22,118 nt of DNA, from NCBI GenBank assembly GCA_934446565.1, contig CAKSEO010000040.1:1-22118 (forward strand). The letters run 5' to 3'. Each line of letters starts with the position of its first letter. Position 1 is the stretch's first letter. The notes beneath the pieces are model-generated. The model made no database searches, was not told where the DNA came from, and saw nothing but the letters and a program-made list of their open reading frames with translations. A program made the position numbers and the translations under genes. Origin of the DNA: an uncultured Oscillospiraceae bacterium (lineage in GTDB: Bacteria; Bacillota; Clostridia; Oscillospirales; Ruminococcaceae). This document shows positions 7,891-16,197 of the stretch, one piece after another.

Positions 7891-10146
7891 ATGACAGAAA
7901 AGGCGGCTGTCCTGAGCCGGAGGACAGTGAAAACGAAAACCGGCAGCATACTCGTGGGGGGAGCCTGGGCGGCTGCGGGTCTGCTCATGGAAATAGGGTC
8001 GGGCGGTTACGGGGTCGGGTCTTCCGCTCTTGCGGCGGGGATCACTGCCGGGAGCGGCATCTGGATATACGCGGGAGGTATCGCCGGAGCATTGCTGAAA
8101 GGCTTTCCTGACGGCTATATCGGCATCGGCGGGCTTGCCATAGTGCTCGCAGGGCGGCTTATCCCGCAGGTCGGAAATGTCAGGATAAGGTGCGTTATCC
8201 AGGGATTTCTTGCCGCTATGGCTGCGTTTTTCCCGGGATGCGCCAGGTACACGTCGCCGTCGGCGCTGCTGACCGGTATCATCAGCGCGGTAACTGCCGG
8301 GGTGTTTGCGGCGTGTGTCCTGCTGCTTTACGACAGGGTATCTGTCCGAGGATTTGACATTTCGGACGCCGGCGACTGCACCCTGGGAGCTGCCGCAGCC
8401 GGGATAGCGTTCATGACCCTCGGGGGGCTGGCGCTGCCGTTCTGCAATGTCGGGCGGCTGCTTGCGGGATTCCTGATACTTATGGCGACAGAGCGGCTTG
8501 GGATCATAGGTGCTGCCGCCGGGATACCGGCTGTTTTCGGGCTTTGCGTTTCCGGCGGCGCTGACATGGCGGGAGCTGGAGTTGTCGCGCTTGCAGCAGT
8601 CATGAGCTGCTGCCTTTCGAGATTCGGCAGGATAACACGCGCTGTGGGCTACGTTTTCTTCGGCTGCGCCGGGATACTCGCGGGCGGTGTTATGGAGGGT
8701 TCCTGGAGCATTTTCGCGGAGCTTGCCGCCGGTGGAATCGCATTTGCCGCGATACCAGCAAGGTTAATTTCCGGAGTTGAAACAGAGCGCACCGACATCA
8801 CTGCGGCGCGTATCATCAGGGAGCGCCTGAATTTTGCTGCCGGAGCGATGGATGGAGTCAACACCGGGCTGGAAGCCGCCGCAGACACGCTGGAGAGGCG
8901 GTACTACACCAGCATCATACAGGTCGCTGACCGAGCCGCTGACAAAGCTTGTCGCTGTTGTCCGAACAACATGACGTGCTGGGGACAGAAATATGAGCTT
9001 TTCCACGGAGAATTCGAGCGGCTGGTGAAACAGCTCCGCACAGGGGGAGAGATATCGGAGCAGTCAATGAATCCACTTGCAGCCGCAGAATGCGTGAATC
9101 GTTCCGGAGTTATCTCAGGGATACGCCGTGCCTATGAGCAGTATCTCAGGGAATCTGGCGAGCAGAAGCATGTCAGGGAACTGCGCAGGCTGTTCACGGA
9201 GCAGCTCGGAGCGTTCAGCGAGATGCTGCGGGACATGGGCAGTGCCACCGGAAAGCTGCGCAGCGGCAGCCGCACAGCGGAGCGCCGTGCTGAGAAGGTG
9301 CTGGAAGAAAGCGGTCTGACTGATACAACAGCATTCGTGACGTTCGCAAAAGGCGGCAGGCTGCGGCTGGAAGCTTACGGCAGCGGCGCGCTGAATTCCG
9401 ACAGAGAGTATCTTGGGGAGCTGCTGATACGCGCCCTAGGCAGGGAACTTGACCTCCCGGAGGTCAGCGTCAGCGGCGGCAGGGTTAGGGTCACTGCTTC
9501 GCAGCGCGCCATTATGTCGGCGGAGGTCGGTGTGTGTCAGCTTTCCCGGGGAAAGAACCGCGTCTGCGGCGATTGCTGCGACAGTTTCACCGACCCGTCA
9601 GGGGCGCTGTACATCGTCATCTCTGACGGAATGGGAAGCGGCAGCCGGGCGCGGATAGATTCCACGCTGGCATGCAGCATGACTTCCAGGCTGATAAAAA
9701 GCGGGATATCGCTGAGCGCCGTGCTGGAAACGGTCAACACCTCGCTGATGGTGAAATCCGCAGACGAGAGCTTCGCAACGCTGGATATCTGCCGGATAGA
9801 CCTCAATTCCGGCGAGTGCGTGATCTATAAGGCGGGAGCGGCTGCGACCTACATCAGGAGCGGCGACCGGCTTTCCAGGGCGGTGCTGTCCTCGCAGCCG
9901 ATAGGCTCCGGAGGGAGCGTCACCGTGCCGGCGCAGAAATTCCGTGTTTCGGCGGGGGATATCGTTGTTATGACGACGGACGGCGCTGTGCTTGACGAGG
10001 AGTGGCTGTCGCGGGAGCTTTCCAGGGAGCTCACCGGCAGGGGCGCCGTACAGGAGCTCTCCGAGCGTATCGCTCACGCCGCGCGCAGCGCTGAAAACGG
10101 ACGCGAGGATGATATCAGTATTGTCGCTGTCGCGATAGGGAGATAA
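7891..10146 (+). CDS. spoIIE: Stage II sporulation protein E, membrane PP2C phosphatase
   Basis: In sporulating Firmicutes SpoIIE sits at the asymmetric septum and dephosphorylates SpoIIAA, releasing sigma-F in the forespore. This 751-residue protein has a very hydrophobic N-terminal part (about residues 25-295, roughly ten membrane segments). A soluble linker follows with a Cys cluster (Cys354, 356, 357, 363 before Trp364). The C-terminal PP2C-type phosphatase domain has metal-binding Asp561 (CGDCCD), Asp579 in ISDGMGSG, a TTDGA strand and REDDIS (Asp740, Asp741). The catalytic residues are intact. It is shorter than the Bacillus protein (827 residues), mostly within the linker. AAAGGAAG precedes the ATG. 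A different SpoIIE-domain phosphatase is unlikely because the membrane module is present. It suggests the host can sporulate or descends from a sporulator. Confidence 0.92.
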   Translation: MTEKAAVLSRRTVKTKTGSILVGGAWAAAGLLMEIGSGGYGVGSSALAAGITAGSGIWIYAGGIAGALLKGFPDGYIGIGGLAIVLAGRLIPQVGNVRIRCVIQGFLAAMAAFFPGCARYTSPSALLTGIISAVTAGVFAACVLLLYDRVSVRGFDISDAGDCTLGAAAAGIAFMTLGGLALPFCNVGRLLAGFLILMATERLGIIGAAAGIPAVFGLCVSGGADMAGAGVVALAAVMSCCLSRFGRITRAVGYVFFGCAGILAGGVMEGSWSIFAELAAGGIAFAAIPARLISGVETERTDITAARIIRERLNFAAGAMDGVNTGLEAAADTLERRYYTSIIQVADRAADKACRCCPNNMTCWGQKYELFHGEFERLVKQLRTGGEISEQSMNPLAAAECVNRSGVISGIRRAYEQYLRESGEQKHVRELRRLFTEQLGAFSEMLRDMGSATGKLRSGSRTAERRAEKVLEESGLTDTTAFVTFAKGGRLRLEAYGSGALNSDREYLGELLIRALGRELDLPEVSVSGGRVRVTASQRAIMSAEVGVCQLSRGKNRVCGDCCDSFTDPSGALYIVISDGMGSGSRARIDSTLACSMTSRLIKSGISLSAVLETVNTSLMVKSADESFATLDICRIDLNSGECVIYKAGAAATYIRSGDRLSRAVLSSQPIGSGGSVTVPAQKFRVSAGDIVVMTTDGAVLDEEWLSRELSRELTGRGAVQELSERIAHAARSAENGREDDISIVAVAIGR

Positions 10147-10169
10147 TATCGTATCAGCAGACCATGCAA

Positions 10170-10204
10170 ACGCGGCGGAGCTTTTCTGTTTCGCCGTGTT
10201 TTTT
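10170..10204 (+). terminator. Terminator after spoIIE
   Basis: ACGCGGCG (10170-10177) pairs with CGCCGTGT (10192-10199), one G-T wobble, followed by a T run ending at 10204. The rest of the 328-bp gap before glgB holds AT-rich DNA, the glg promoter and a leader of about 100 nt. Confidence 0.75.
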
Positions 10205-10340
10205 ATGCGCAGATGCGAAAGTTTTCATATTTGTTACCCATTAGTAATTAATTGTTTACAAAAAGTTGAAAATCGTTGTGCATAAATGCTAAATCGCCTA
10301 GGCTAAAAATAGCTAAAAACATGAAAAACCAACAAAACTA

Positions 10341-10369
10341 TTGAAAAAAAATGGCGGTTGTGGTACAAT
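10341..10369 (+). promoter_or_regulatory. Sigma-A promoter of the glgBCD operon
   Basis: -35 TTGAAA (10341-10346), 17-bp spacer, -10 TACAAT (10364-10369). The leader of about 100 nt ends in a strong ribosome site, AGGAGG, nine bases before the glgB ATG. A GGGCG/CGCCC pair in the leader could fold but I cannot assign it to a known riboswitch. Confidence 0.8.
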
Positions 10370-10475
10370 AATGACAAGGAATCTATAGTGGGCGACGTGT
10401 TTTTTATGCAGTTTTGCAGAACGCCCGCAGTACTCCGACGGACTCCATGAGCATAACGACAGGAGGTCTTTATAT

Positions 10476-12689
10476 ATGGCTATCATTATTCCGGAAAAAT
10501 ACACAGTTCCGCTGTATCTTTTCCACCAGGGCGAAAACTCCCATGCCTACGACTTCTTTGGCTCTCACCGCGAGGTGCAGGACGGCAAGAGTGGCGCGGT
10601 ATTCCGCGTGTGGGCTCCGAACGCGAAAACCGTCAGCGTTGTCGGTGATTTCGACCACTGGGACAGGGCGCTCCACCCGATGAACAAGATAAGCGACGGC
10701 GGTATCTGGGAGCTGTTCATTCCGGGAATAAAGCAGTACGACAACTACAAATACAGCGTGGAGAGCCCCGATGGGCTGATAAAGCTCAAGGCTGACCCCT
10801 ATGGATACCACATGGAGCTCCGTCCGAATACCGCGACGAAGTTCTACGACATAGAGGGATTCCACTGGACCGACAAGAAATATCTTGACGAGCTACACGC
10901 AAAGAATATTTACGACAGCGCTGCGAATATCTATGAAGTGAACATAGGCTCCTGGCGTAAGGACGGCGAAAATTACCTGAGCTACCGCCAGCTTGCGGAT
11001 AAGCTCATCCCGTACGTCAAGGATATGGGCTACACTCACATCGAGCTGATGCCGATAGGCGAGTATCCCTACGATGGAAGCTGGGGCTACCAGCAGATAG
11101 GCTACTTCGCGCCGACATCCCGTTTTGGTTCCCCGCACGACTTCATGGAATTCGTGGACAGGTGCCATGCCGCCGGGATAGGCGTTATCATCGACTGGGT
11201 GCCTGCGCACTTCCCCAAGGACGCCGCAGGTCTTTACGAATTCGACGGCACAAGCTGTTATGAATACTCTGACCCTTTAAAGCGCGAGCACAAGAACTGG
11301 GGTACCCACATCTTCGACTGGGGCAAGCCCGAGGTGCAGAGCTTCCTGGTTTCCAACGCGAACTACTGGATAGAGAAGTATCACGTTGACGGTCTGCGCG
11401 TGGACGCTGTGGCGTCAATGCTTTACCTCGACTACGACCGCCAGAACGGCGAGTGGCGTCCCAACGCCTACGGAGGTCACGAGAACCTCGAAGCCGTAGC
11501 GTTCCTGCAAAAGCTGAACGCCGCGCTGTTCCGCGAGCATCAGAACATCATGATGATCGCCGAGGAATCCACCGCATGGCCGATGGTTACAAAGCCTGCC
11601 GACATAGGCGGTCTGGGCTTCAACTTCAAGTGGAACATGGGCTGGATGAACGATATGCTCCGATACATGTCCATGGATCCGCTTTCCAGACCTTATAATC
11701 ACAATCTTGTTACGTTCTCGTTCTACTACGCGTTCTCCGAGAACTACATACTTCCGATATCGCATGACGAGGTGGTGTACGGAAAGTGCTCCATGCTCGA
11801 CAAGATGGGCGGTCCGAGGGAATTCCGCTTCAATTCGATGCGCACGTTCCTCGGCTATATGACTGCTCACCCCGGAAAGAAGCTCATGTTCATGGGGCAG
11901 GAATTCGCCCAGTACAAGGAGTGGAACTTCCAGACCCAGCTCGACTGGGAGGTAATGGAGTTCGAGCCGCACCGCGAGCTGCATGAGTACGTCAGGGACC
12001 TCAACAGGTTCTACAAGGAAAACGCTCCGCTGTGGGAGTGCGACACAAGCTGGGAGGGCTTCCACTGGATATCCAGCGAGGACAATGCGAACTCTGTAAT
12101 TGCATTCAGGCGTATCGCTCGTAATAAGGACGAAATAATATGCGTATGCAACTTCCAGCCGGTAAGGCATGAGATATATGACATCGGCGTTCCGTATTAT
12201 GCGGATTACGAGGAGGTTTTCAACTCCGACGACAGAAAGTACGGCGGAACGGGCGTTACCAACGGAACGGTCACCGCAAAGGAAGAACCGATGCACGGCG
12301 AGCAGTTCCGCATTACCCTCGACCTGCCGCCGATGGCTGTGATGTTCTTCAGGATAAAGAACAAGCGCACGCCGCCGAGCCAGCTTCCCGCCGAGGAAGA
12401 GGTCACGGAAACGGCTGTTCCGGTGGTGCTCCCGCTGCTGAACGAGGAAAGACCGGTCGTAGACGCTCCTGAGGAACCGGAGAAGTCCGCAGAGCCGGAG
12501 TCCGCTGCGAAACCCGCAGTGAAAACACCGGAGGTCCCGGAGAAGCCCGCAGACGAAGCAGCGGAGATATCCGCTGAACCTGCAAAGTCCGCGAAGCCTT
12601 CGGAAAAAACAACTGATACCCCCGCCAAGAAAGGCGATAACCCAAACAAAATCACGGCTCAAAAGGTCGGGACAGGAGGAAATATATGA
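10476..12689 (+). CDS. glgB: 1,4-alpha-glucan (glycogen) branching enzyme with C-terminal tail
   Basis: Cuts alpha-1,4-glucan chains and rejoins them as alpha-1,6 branches in glycogen. The 737-residue protein has an N-terminal CBM48 module ([20 protein letters not shown]), then the GH13 barrel with WVPAHFPKD, the nucleophile in [10 protein letters not shown] (Asp310), the acid in MMIAEEST (Glu363) and [10 protein letters not shown] (Asp431), then a beta C-domain ending near residue 628. The remaining 109 residues are an unusual disordered tail rich in Pro, Glu, Ala, Lys and Ser that includes a 20-residue-spaced repeat; typical GlgB proteins end at the beta domain. The reading frame overlaps glgC by four bases (ATGA), and the glgC ribosome site lies within the last codons. 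A strong AGGAGG precedes the ATG. First gene of the glg operon. Confidence 0.96.
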   Translation: MAIIIPEKYTVPLYLFHQGENSHAYDFFGSHREVQDGKSGAVFRVWAPNAKTVSVVGDFDHWDRALHPMNKISDGGIWELFIPGIKQYDNYKYSVESPDGLIKLKADPYGYHMELRPNTATKFYDIEGFHWTDKKYLDELHAKNIYDSAANIYEVNIGSWRKDGENYLSYRQLADKLIPYVKDMGYTHIELMPIGEYPYDGSWGYQQIGYFAPTSRFGSPHDFMEFVDRCHAAGIGVIIDWVPAHFPKDAAGLYEFDGTSCYEYSDPLKREHKNWGTHIFDWGKPEVQSFLVSNANYWIEKYHVDGLRVDAVASMLYLDYDRQNGEWRPNAYGGHENLEAVAFLQKLNAALFREHQNIMMIAEESTAWPMVTKPADIGGLGFNFKWNMGWMNDMLRYMSMDPLSRPYNHNLVTFSFYYAFSENYILPISHDEVVYGKCSMLDKMGGPREFRFNSMRTFLGYMTAHPGKKLMFMGQEFAQYKEWNFQTQLDWEVMEFEPHRELHEYVRDLNRFYKENAPLWECDTSWEGFHWISSEDNANSVIAFRRIARNKDEIICVCNFQPVRHEIYDIGVPYYADYEEVFNSDDRKYGGTGVTNGTVTAKEEPMHGEQFRITLDLPPMAVMFFRIKNKRTPPSQLPAEEEVTETAVPVVLPLLNEERPVVDAPEEPEKSAEPESAAKPAVKTPEVPEKPADEAAEISAEPAKSAKPSEKTTDTPAKKGDNPNKITAQKVGTGGNI
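12477..12553 (+). repeat. Spaced 17-bp repeat in the glgB tail
   Basis: CCGGAGAAGTCCGCAGA (12477-12493) recurs as CCGGAGAAGCCCGCAGA (12537-12553), 16 of 17 identical and exactly 60 bp apart, so in the same frame. It encodes PEKSA and PEKPA. This suggests that the tail grew by internal duplication. Confidence 0.7.
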
Positions 12690-13891
12690 ATCACATTAAA
12701 AAAGAGTGCGTTGCGATGCTGCTTGCCGGTGGTCAGGGAAGCCGTCTTTATGCGCTGACGCAGGAGATGGCAAAGCCCGCAGTTCCTTACGGAGGCAAGT
12801 ACAGGATAATCGATTTCCCGCTCTCTAACTGCGTAAATTCCGGTATCGACACCGTAGGCGTGCTGACCCAGTATCAGCCGCTGGTGCTCAACGAGTACAT
12901 AGGCAACGGTCAGCCCTGGGGTCTTGACCGCGCGCACGGAGGCGTGCATGTACTGCCGCCTTACGAAACCGCAGCAGGCAAGGCATGGTATTCCGGCACA
13001 GCTAACGCTATCTACCAGAATATCGGCTTTATCGACCGCTACGATCCCGAGTATGTAGTTATCCTGTCCGGCGACCATATCTATAAGATGGACTACTCCA
13101 AGATGGTGGACTTCCACAAGCAGCACGAGGCTGACGCCACTATCGCGGTCCTGGAAGTTCCGTGGGAGGAAGCGCCCCGTTTCGGTATCATGAGCGCAAA
13201 TTCTGACGGCACTATCTACGAGTTCGCAGAAAAGCCCAAGGAGCCCAAATCCAACCTTGCGTCCATGGGTATCTATGTATTCACCTGGTCCAAGCTCCGC
13301 AAGTACCTCATCGAGAACGAGAACGACGAGGGTGCTACCAAGGACTTCGGTAAGAACATTATCCCCGCAATGCTCGAAAACAAGGAGAAGATGGTTGCGT
13401 ACCACTTCGACGGCTACTGGAAGGATGTAGGAACTATCGACTCCCTGTGGGAAGCAAACATGGACGTCCTCGACCCCAAGGTACCGCTCGACCTGCTGGA
13501 CGACAGCTGGAAGATCTACTCCAGAAACCCGGTAATGCCTCCGCACTATGCAGGTCCCTCCAGCCAGATACAGAATTCCATGGTTGCAGAGGGCTGCGAG
13601 ATCTACGGTATGGTTGACTTTGCGGTGCTTTTTGCAGGCGTTGTTATTGAAGAGGGCGCTATCGTCCGCGACAGTATCATCATGCCCAACACCATCATCA
13701 AGAAGGGCGCTGTTATCGAGTATTCCATCGTCGGCGAGAACTGCGTCATCGGCGAGGGCGCACATATCGGAGAACGTCCTGAGCTTATTGAGGACAAATC
13801 CCAGTGGGGCGTTGCAGTCATCGGTCACAACGTGAATGTTTCCGACAAGGCTGTCGCACCTCCCAAGGCTATGATCTCTAAAGATATATAA
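12686..13891 (+). CDS. glgC: Glucose-1-phosphate adenylyltransferase, catalytic subunit
   Basis: Makes ADP-glucose from glucose 1-phosphate and ATP, the committed step of bacterial glycogen synthesis. The 401-residue protein has the nucleotide-binding [28 protein letters not shown], the catalytic [10 protein letters not shown] with Asp130, and the glucose-1-phosphate-binding FAEKP with Lys183. The C-terminal third is a left-handed beta helix with hexapeptide-like repeats ([34 protein letters not shown]). It is full length with all catalytic residues. The start overlaps the glgB stop by four bases and is preceded by AGGAGG, so translation is coupled. In Firmicutes GlgC pairs with GlgD, encoded next, into a mixed tetramer; the allosteric behaviour cannot be predicted here. 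Confidence 0.97.
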   Translation: MNHIKKECVAMLLAGGQGSRLYALTQEMAKPAVPYGGKYRIIDFPLSNCVNSGIDTVGVLTQYQPLVLNEYIGNGQPWGLDRAHGGVHVLPPYETAAGKAWYSGTANAIYQNIGFIDRYDPEYVVILSGDHIYKMDYSKMVDFHKQHEADATIAVLEVPWEEAPRFGIMSANSDGTIYEFAEKPKEPKSNLASMGIYVFTWSKLRKYLIENENDEGATKDFGKNIIPAMLENKEKMVAYHFDGYWKDVGTIDSLWEANMDVLDPKVPLDLLDDSWKIYSRNPVMPPHYAGPSSQIQNSMVAEGCEIYGMVDFAVLFAGVVIEEGAIVRDSIIMPNTIIKKGAVIEYSIVGENCVIGEGAHIGERPELIEDKSQWGVAVIGHNVNVSDKAVAPPKAMISKDI

Positions 13892-13908
13892 GAAAGGATG
13901 TTTTTGAT

Positions 13909-15033
13909 ATGGCAAGTATGGGCAATGTTTTAGGACTTATTTTTGCTAATATGCATGAAGAGAACCTTCCCGAGCTGACCAAGGCAAGAGCCATGGCAAG
14001 CGTTCCCTTTGGCGCTAGATACCGCCTTGTTGATTTCCCGCTTTCCAGCATGGTAAATTCGGGTATCACACAGGTGGGCATAATCACTCAGGCTAAGTAT
14101 TACTCCCTGATGGATCACCTCGGAATGGGCAGCGAGTGGGACCTCGCAAGAAAGACCGGCGGTCTGCATATCCTCCCGCCCTACGGCAGGAGCGACAACG
14201 GCGTTTACCGCGGACGTCTTGAGGCTCTCGCAGGCGCTGCGGAATTCATCCACGAATCCGGCGCGGAGTACGTTATCATGTCCGACAGCAACGTTGTTGC
14301 GAACATTGATTTCAGACCGATAATCGAGTTCCACGAAAAGAAGGGCGCAGACATCACCTGCGTTTACGGCACCGGCGTTTATGACGCAGACCGTACCTCC
14401 AGATTCACCGTCCTCGGCGTTGACGATAACGATGTAGTTTACGACGTGCTTTCCAGACCCTCCATCAGCGGCGAGGTAAAGCCTGCGCTCAACATCTATG
14501 TGACCAGGCGCGACTTCCTTGAGAACATAATTCGCGAGAGCGAGTGCCGCAGCCTTTACAGCTTTGAAACCGATATCCTCCAGCACAAGCTGCATGATTT
14601 CAAGATCTGCGGCTACAAGTACGACGGATACTTTGAGATTATCGACAGCATGAAGACCTTCTACAAGGCTAACAACGACATGATGAACCGTGACGTTTGC
14701 CATGAAGTGTTCTTCATGAGCAAGCCAATTTACACCAAGGTAAGAGATGTGGCTCCCGCAAAGTACGGCATTGACGCCAACGTCAAGGGTTCGCTCATCG
14801 CCGACGGCTGTATCATCGAGGGAACTGTTGAGAATTCCGTCCTGTTCCGCGGCGTAAAGGTAGGCAAGGGCGCTGTTATCAAGAACAGTATCGTTATGCA
14901 GGGCACTGTCATCGAGGAGAAGGCTGCTCTCATCAACGGTATCACCGATAAGGACGTCACACTCACCAAGAACCGTACCATCACCGGCTCGGCAGACTAC
15001 CCGGTATTCATCACCAAGGGCGCTACCGTCTGA
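13909..15033 (+). CDS. glgD: GlgD, non-catalytic subunit of ADP-glucose pyrophosphorylase
   Basis: A GlgC paralogue known from Firmicutes that has little or no activity alone but raises the activity of GlgC in a heterotetramer. The 374-residue protein keeps the fold (FGARYRLVDFPLSSMVNSGI, GGLHILPPYGR, C-terminal beta helix). It has lost the catalytic signatures: the Gly-rich nucleotide loop reads LIFANMHEE, the GDH motif reads MSDSNV, and no EKP motif is present. This loss is normal for GlgD and does not mean decay. The gene begins 17 bases after glgC, with AGAAAGGA as ribosome site, and closes the operon. Neither glycogen synthase (glgA) nor phosphorylase is in this window. Confidence 0.96.
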   Translation: MASMGNVLGLIFANMHEENLPELTKARAMASVPFGARYRLVDFPLSSMVNSGITQVGIITQAKYYSLMDHLGMGSEWDLARKTGGLHILPPYGRSDNGVYRGRLEALAGAAEFIHESGAEYVIMSDSNVVANIDFRPIIEFHEKKGADITCVYGTGVYDADRTSRFTVLGVDDNDVVYDVLSRPSISGEVKPALNIYVTRRDFLENIIRESECRSLYSFETDILQHKLHDFKICGYKYDGYFEIIDSMKTFYKANNDMMNRDVCHEVFFMSKPIYTKVRDVAPAKYGIDANVKGSLIADGCIIEGTVENSVLFRGVKVGKGAVIKNSIVMQGTVIEEKAALINGITDKDVTLTKNRTITGSADYPVFITKGATV

Positions 15034-15052
15034 TAGTTCAGATCGTATAATC

Positions 15053-15085
15053 AAGAGGGGCTTTTTCGAGAGCCCCTCTTTTATT
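15053..15085 (+). terminator. Terminator of the glgBCD operon
   Basis: AAGAGGGGCT (15053-15062) pairs perfectly with AGCCCCTCTT (15071-15080), 8-nt loop, followed by TTATTAT. A strong intrinsic terminator 20 bases after glgD. Confidence 0.9.
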
Positions 15086-15127
15086 ATACACTTCGTAAGA
15101 TAATGAGGTATTGCGGAGAAACATCTG

Positions 15128-15146
15128 TGAAACTTTTAACGTTTCA
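15128..15146. promoter_or_regulatory. Inverted repeat upstream of the phosphotransferase promoter
   Basis: TGAAAC and GTTTCA are separated by 7 bp, followed at once by the palindromic TTGTGACAA. It lies about 65 bp before the -35 box of the next gene, where an activator could bind. Function is unproven. Confidence 0.3.
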
Positions 15147-15211
15147 TTGTGACAATTAACAAAAAACGCTCTGAAAATTCCTACAAACTATTCAAATTTG
15201 ATAAAAACTAC

Positions 15212-15240
15212 TTTACAAACGATTACATAAGTGCTATAAT
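15212..15240 (+). promoter_or_regulatory. Sigma-A promoter of the phosphotransferase gene
   Basis: -35 TTTACA (15212-15217), 17-bp spacer, consensus -10 TATAAT (15235-15240), about 60 bases before the gene start. It makes this gene independent of the glg operon. Confidence 0.85.
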
Positions 15241-15306
15241 AAAGACAACAAGAAACGGATCGGACTTCATACACGGGGAATGATCTGGGGAAAGGAAAGA
15301 TGAATT

Positions 15307-16062
15307 ATGAAACTGAATAATATGATCTCCGACGGCGAGAAGGTACAGGTTTTCGAGGTTGACGGCAAGGCTGTCAAGGTTTTCAAGGATCCGAACGAAC
15401 CCAAGAGCGTCGTTCTTTACGAAGCCCTGACCCACACCCGCGTTGAGGAAACTGGATATAAGCGCATTCCGGCACTCGAGGAAGTAGCAAAGATCGATGG
15501 CAAGTGGGCTATCTCCTACGATTACATAACCGGCGATACAATGGCTGACCTGCTCAAGAAGAATCCTGACAAGGCTGACGAATACATCGAGCAGATGGTA
15601 GACCTCCAGATTGAGATCAACGAGCAGCGCTCACCCAAGATCAGCCGCCTGAAGGATTACCTCAAGCGCTCCATCGAGAGCCTTGATATGATCGACGATG
15701 TTAAGAAGTATGAGCTGCTGACCCGCCTGGAGTCCATGCCCAAGCATGTTAAGCTCTGCCATGGCGAGTTCACTCCGGAAAATATCATCATCAACAGCAA
15801 CGGCGTTTACGTTGTAGATTGGCTCAAGGCTAAGCAGGGCAACGCTTCCGCCGATGTGGCAAAGACCTATCTGTGGTTCTGCCTGAATCACCACACCGAG
15901 TACGCTGAGAAGTATCTCAAGCTGTACTGCAAAAAGACAGGTACCGCTATCAAGTACGTTCAGGACTGGCTTCCCATCGTGGCTGCCGCACAGCTCAAGT
16001 TCAGGCGCCCTGAAGAGCGCGAACTCCTGCTCACCTGGATAGATATCGCGGATTACGAATAA
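15307..16062 (+). CDS. APH-fold phosphotransferase, TIGR02172-like, with altered HGE motif
   Basis: A 251-residue soluble protein of the aminoglycoside phosphotransferase/choline kinase fold. It resembles a family recalled as TIGR02172, common in Ruminococcus and Fibrobacter, by RVEETG, YDYITGDTM, MPKHVKLCHG and QGNASADVAKTYL. The Brenner motif, usually HGD then a downstream Asn, reads HGEFTPEN at 152-159: the catalytic Asp is a Glu (154), while Asn159 and the metal Asp171 (VVDW) remain. It may be a weak or non-catalytic kinase, or have a different substrate. Family members have no firm substrate, and antibiotic resistance should not be assumed. ATG 15307 is preceded by AAAGGAAAG; an ATG at 15300 is out of frame and stops after six codons. 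Monocistronic, convergent with the acyl-CoA synthetase gene. Confidence 0.8.
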   Translation: MKLNNMISDGEKVQVFEVDGKAVKVFKDPNEPKSVVLYEALTHTRVEETGYKRIPALEEVAKIDGKWAISYDYITGDTMADLLKKNPDKADEYIEQMVDLQIEINEQRSPKISRLKDYLKRSIESLDMIDDVKKYELLTRLESMPKHVKLCHGEFTPENIIINSNGVYVVDWLKAKQGNASADVAKTYLWFCLNHHTEYAEKYLKLYCKKTGTAIKYVQDWLPIVAAAQLKFRRPEERELLLTWIDIADYE

Positions 16063-16113
16063 TGAACTTCATAACCTTTAAGTTTTTCTCCTAGTGTAAA
16101 TTCTTATCGGGCA

Positions 16114-16147
16114 TAAAAATCCGCCCCTGCATTTATCGCAGGGGCGG
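16114..16147 (-). terminator. Terminator of the acyl-CoA synthetase gene
   Basis: A perfect 10-bp GC stem (16121-16130 with 16138-16147) and 7-nt loop, followed on the minus strand by ATTTTTA. It may also stop plus-strand transcripts of the phosphotransferase gene. A second, weaker hairpin (about 16162-16191) lies between it and the synthetase stop. Confidence 0.85.
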
Positions 16148-16197
16148 AACGCTTGATAAATTCCCCGGGGCATTTTGCTTTCGCCCCGTGGATCTTT

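Noticed and set aside
10262..10285. cre-like catabolite site before the glg promoter
   Set aside because: TGAAAATCGTTGTGCA resembles the cre consensus but needs an extra base on each side of CG, so the spacing is wrong.
15300..15320. Six-codon frame MNYETE overlapping the phosphotransferase start
   Set aside because: It has the same ribosome site as the main start and no other support; probably chance.
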